Part shown: positions 5,694 through 5,741 of the stretch, one piece after another | How the letters are laid out: every line of letters begins with the position of its first letter | Position numbering within the stretch: the first letter of the stretch is position 1 | NCBI GenBank assembly: GCA_947461015.1 | Contig: CANHIR010000119.1 | Coordinates: 1 to 5,741, forward strand | Reading direction: 5' to 3' | Source: Bacteroidota bacterium | GTDB taxonomy: Bacteria > Bacteroidota > Bacteroidia > Chitinophagales > Chitinophagaceae | DNA: 5,741 bases | Notes under the pieces: model-generated | The model's input: only the letters and a program-made list of their open reading frames with translations | The model's database searches: none | Told to the model about the DNA's origin: nothing | Position numbers and translations under genes: made by a program

Positions 5694-5741
5694 TACTACA
5701 AACCCGAGCTATCGTGGTAAGCAATTACCAAGGAAAGTCCG
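5694..5741 (+). ncRNA. rnpB: RNase P RNA (catalytic RNA subunit), 5' end only
   Basis: The last ten bases in the window, GGAAAGTCCG (5732-5741), are the universally conserved CR-I/P4 5' strand of bacterial RNase P RNA, the ribozyme that trims the 5' leader of tRNA precursors. Upstream, TGGTAA (5715-5720) and TTACCA (5725-5730) form a perfect 6-bp hairpin closed by a GCAA tetraloop (GNRA type), in the position of helix P3. The bases before it (~5701-5714, ACCCGAGCTATCG region) would be the 5' strands of P1 and P2, whose partners lie outside the window. The 5' end is estimated from the promoter box and is uncertain by several bases. Most of the gene (usually 350-400 nt) is beyond the right edge. 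Confidence 0.85.

Noticed and set aside
5701..5741. Right-edge structured sequence as a tRNA or tmRNA
   Set aside because: There is no tRNA arm pattern, while GGAAAGTCCG is the diagnostic RNase P RNA P4 strand.
1..5741. CRISPR array, insertion sequence, phage or toxin-antitoxin elements
   Set aside because: I saw no spaced direct repeats, transposase or integrase motifs, or small paired genes; the genes look like core chromosomal genes.

Overview
The window is AT-rich chromosomal DNA from a member of the Bacteroidota, most likely a Chitinophagales/Sphingobacteria-type bacterium. The evidence is a C-terminal L33 fragment of the Bacteroidota type, followed directly by the Bacteroidota-restricted small protein DUF4295 and then ftsY. 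No start codon has a Shine-Dalgarno sequence. Promoter elements match the Bacteroidota -7 box TAnnTTTG rather than a classical -10. A DUF2027-Smr protein of a type known from this phylum is also present. The family-level placement is inference; the phylum is well supported.

Layout, left to right. (1) The 3' end of rpmG (1-93) and a 57-residue DUF4295 ribosomal-type protein (96-269) end at a strong intrinsic terminator (304-334). (2) ftsY, the SRP receptor GTPase, is at 371-1330 (+). (3) A convergent gene on the minus strand (1351-1869) encodes a small secreted, beta-rich, probable outer-membrane protein of unknown function. (4) A 87-bp divergent intergenic region (1870-1956) carries a perfect TAnnTTTG element on each strand. 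(5) A tight three-gene plus-strand cluster follows: a short-chain polyprenyl diphosphate synthase (1957-2922), a CAT/APC-type amino acid permease (2937-4643) and a DUF2027-Smr protein (4650-5678), with gaps of 14 and 6 bp. (6) A perfect TAnnTTTG box sits just after the last stop codon, and the first ~48 nt of the RNase P RNA gene (rnpB) run off the right edge.

Functionally this is a housekeeping region covering translation (L33, DUF4295), co-translational membrane targeting (FtsY), isoprenoid precursor synthesis, amino acid uptake, a nucleic-acid-acting Smr domain and tRNA processing. I see no mobile element, CRISPR array, toxin-antitoxin pair or defence island. No gene-free stretch exceeds 300 bases; the longest is 101 bp (270-370), which holds the terminator. 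I do not find a convincing undescribed system. The most worthwhile leads are the Smr protein as a possible RNA/ribosome-associated nuclease, the inverted repeat that overlaps the rnpB promoter, and the promoter arrangement in the divergent region, which may give a leaderless transcript.
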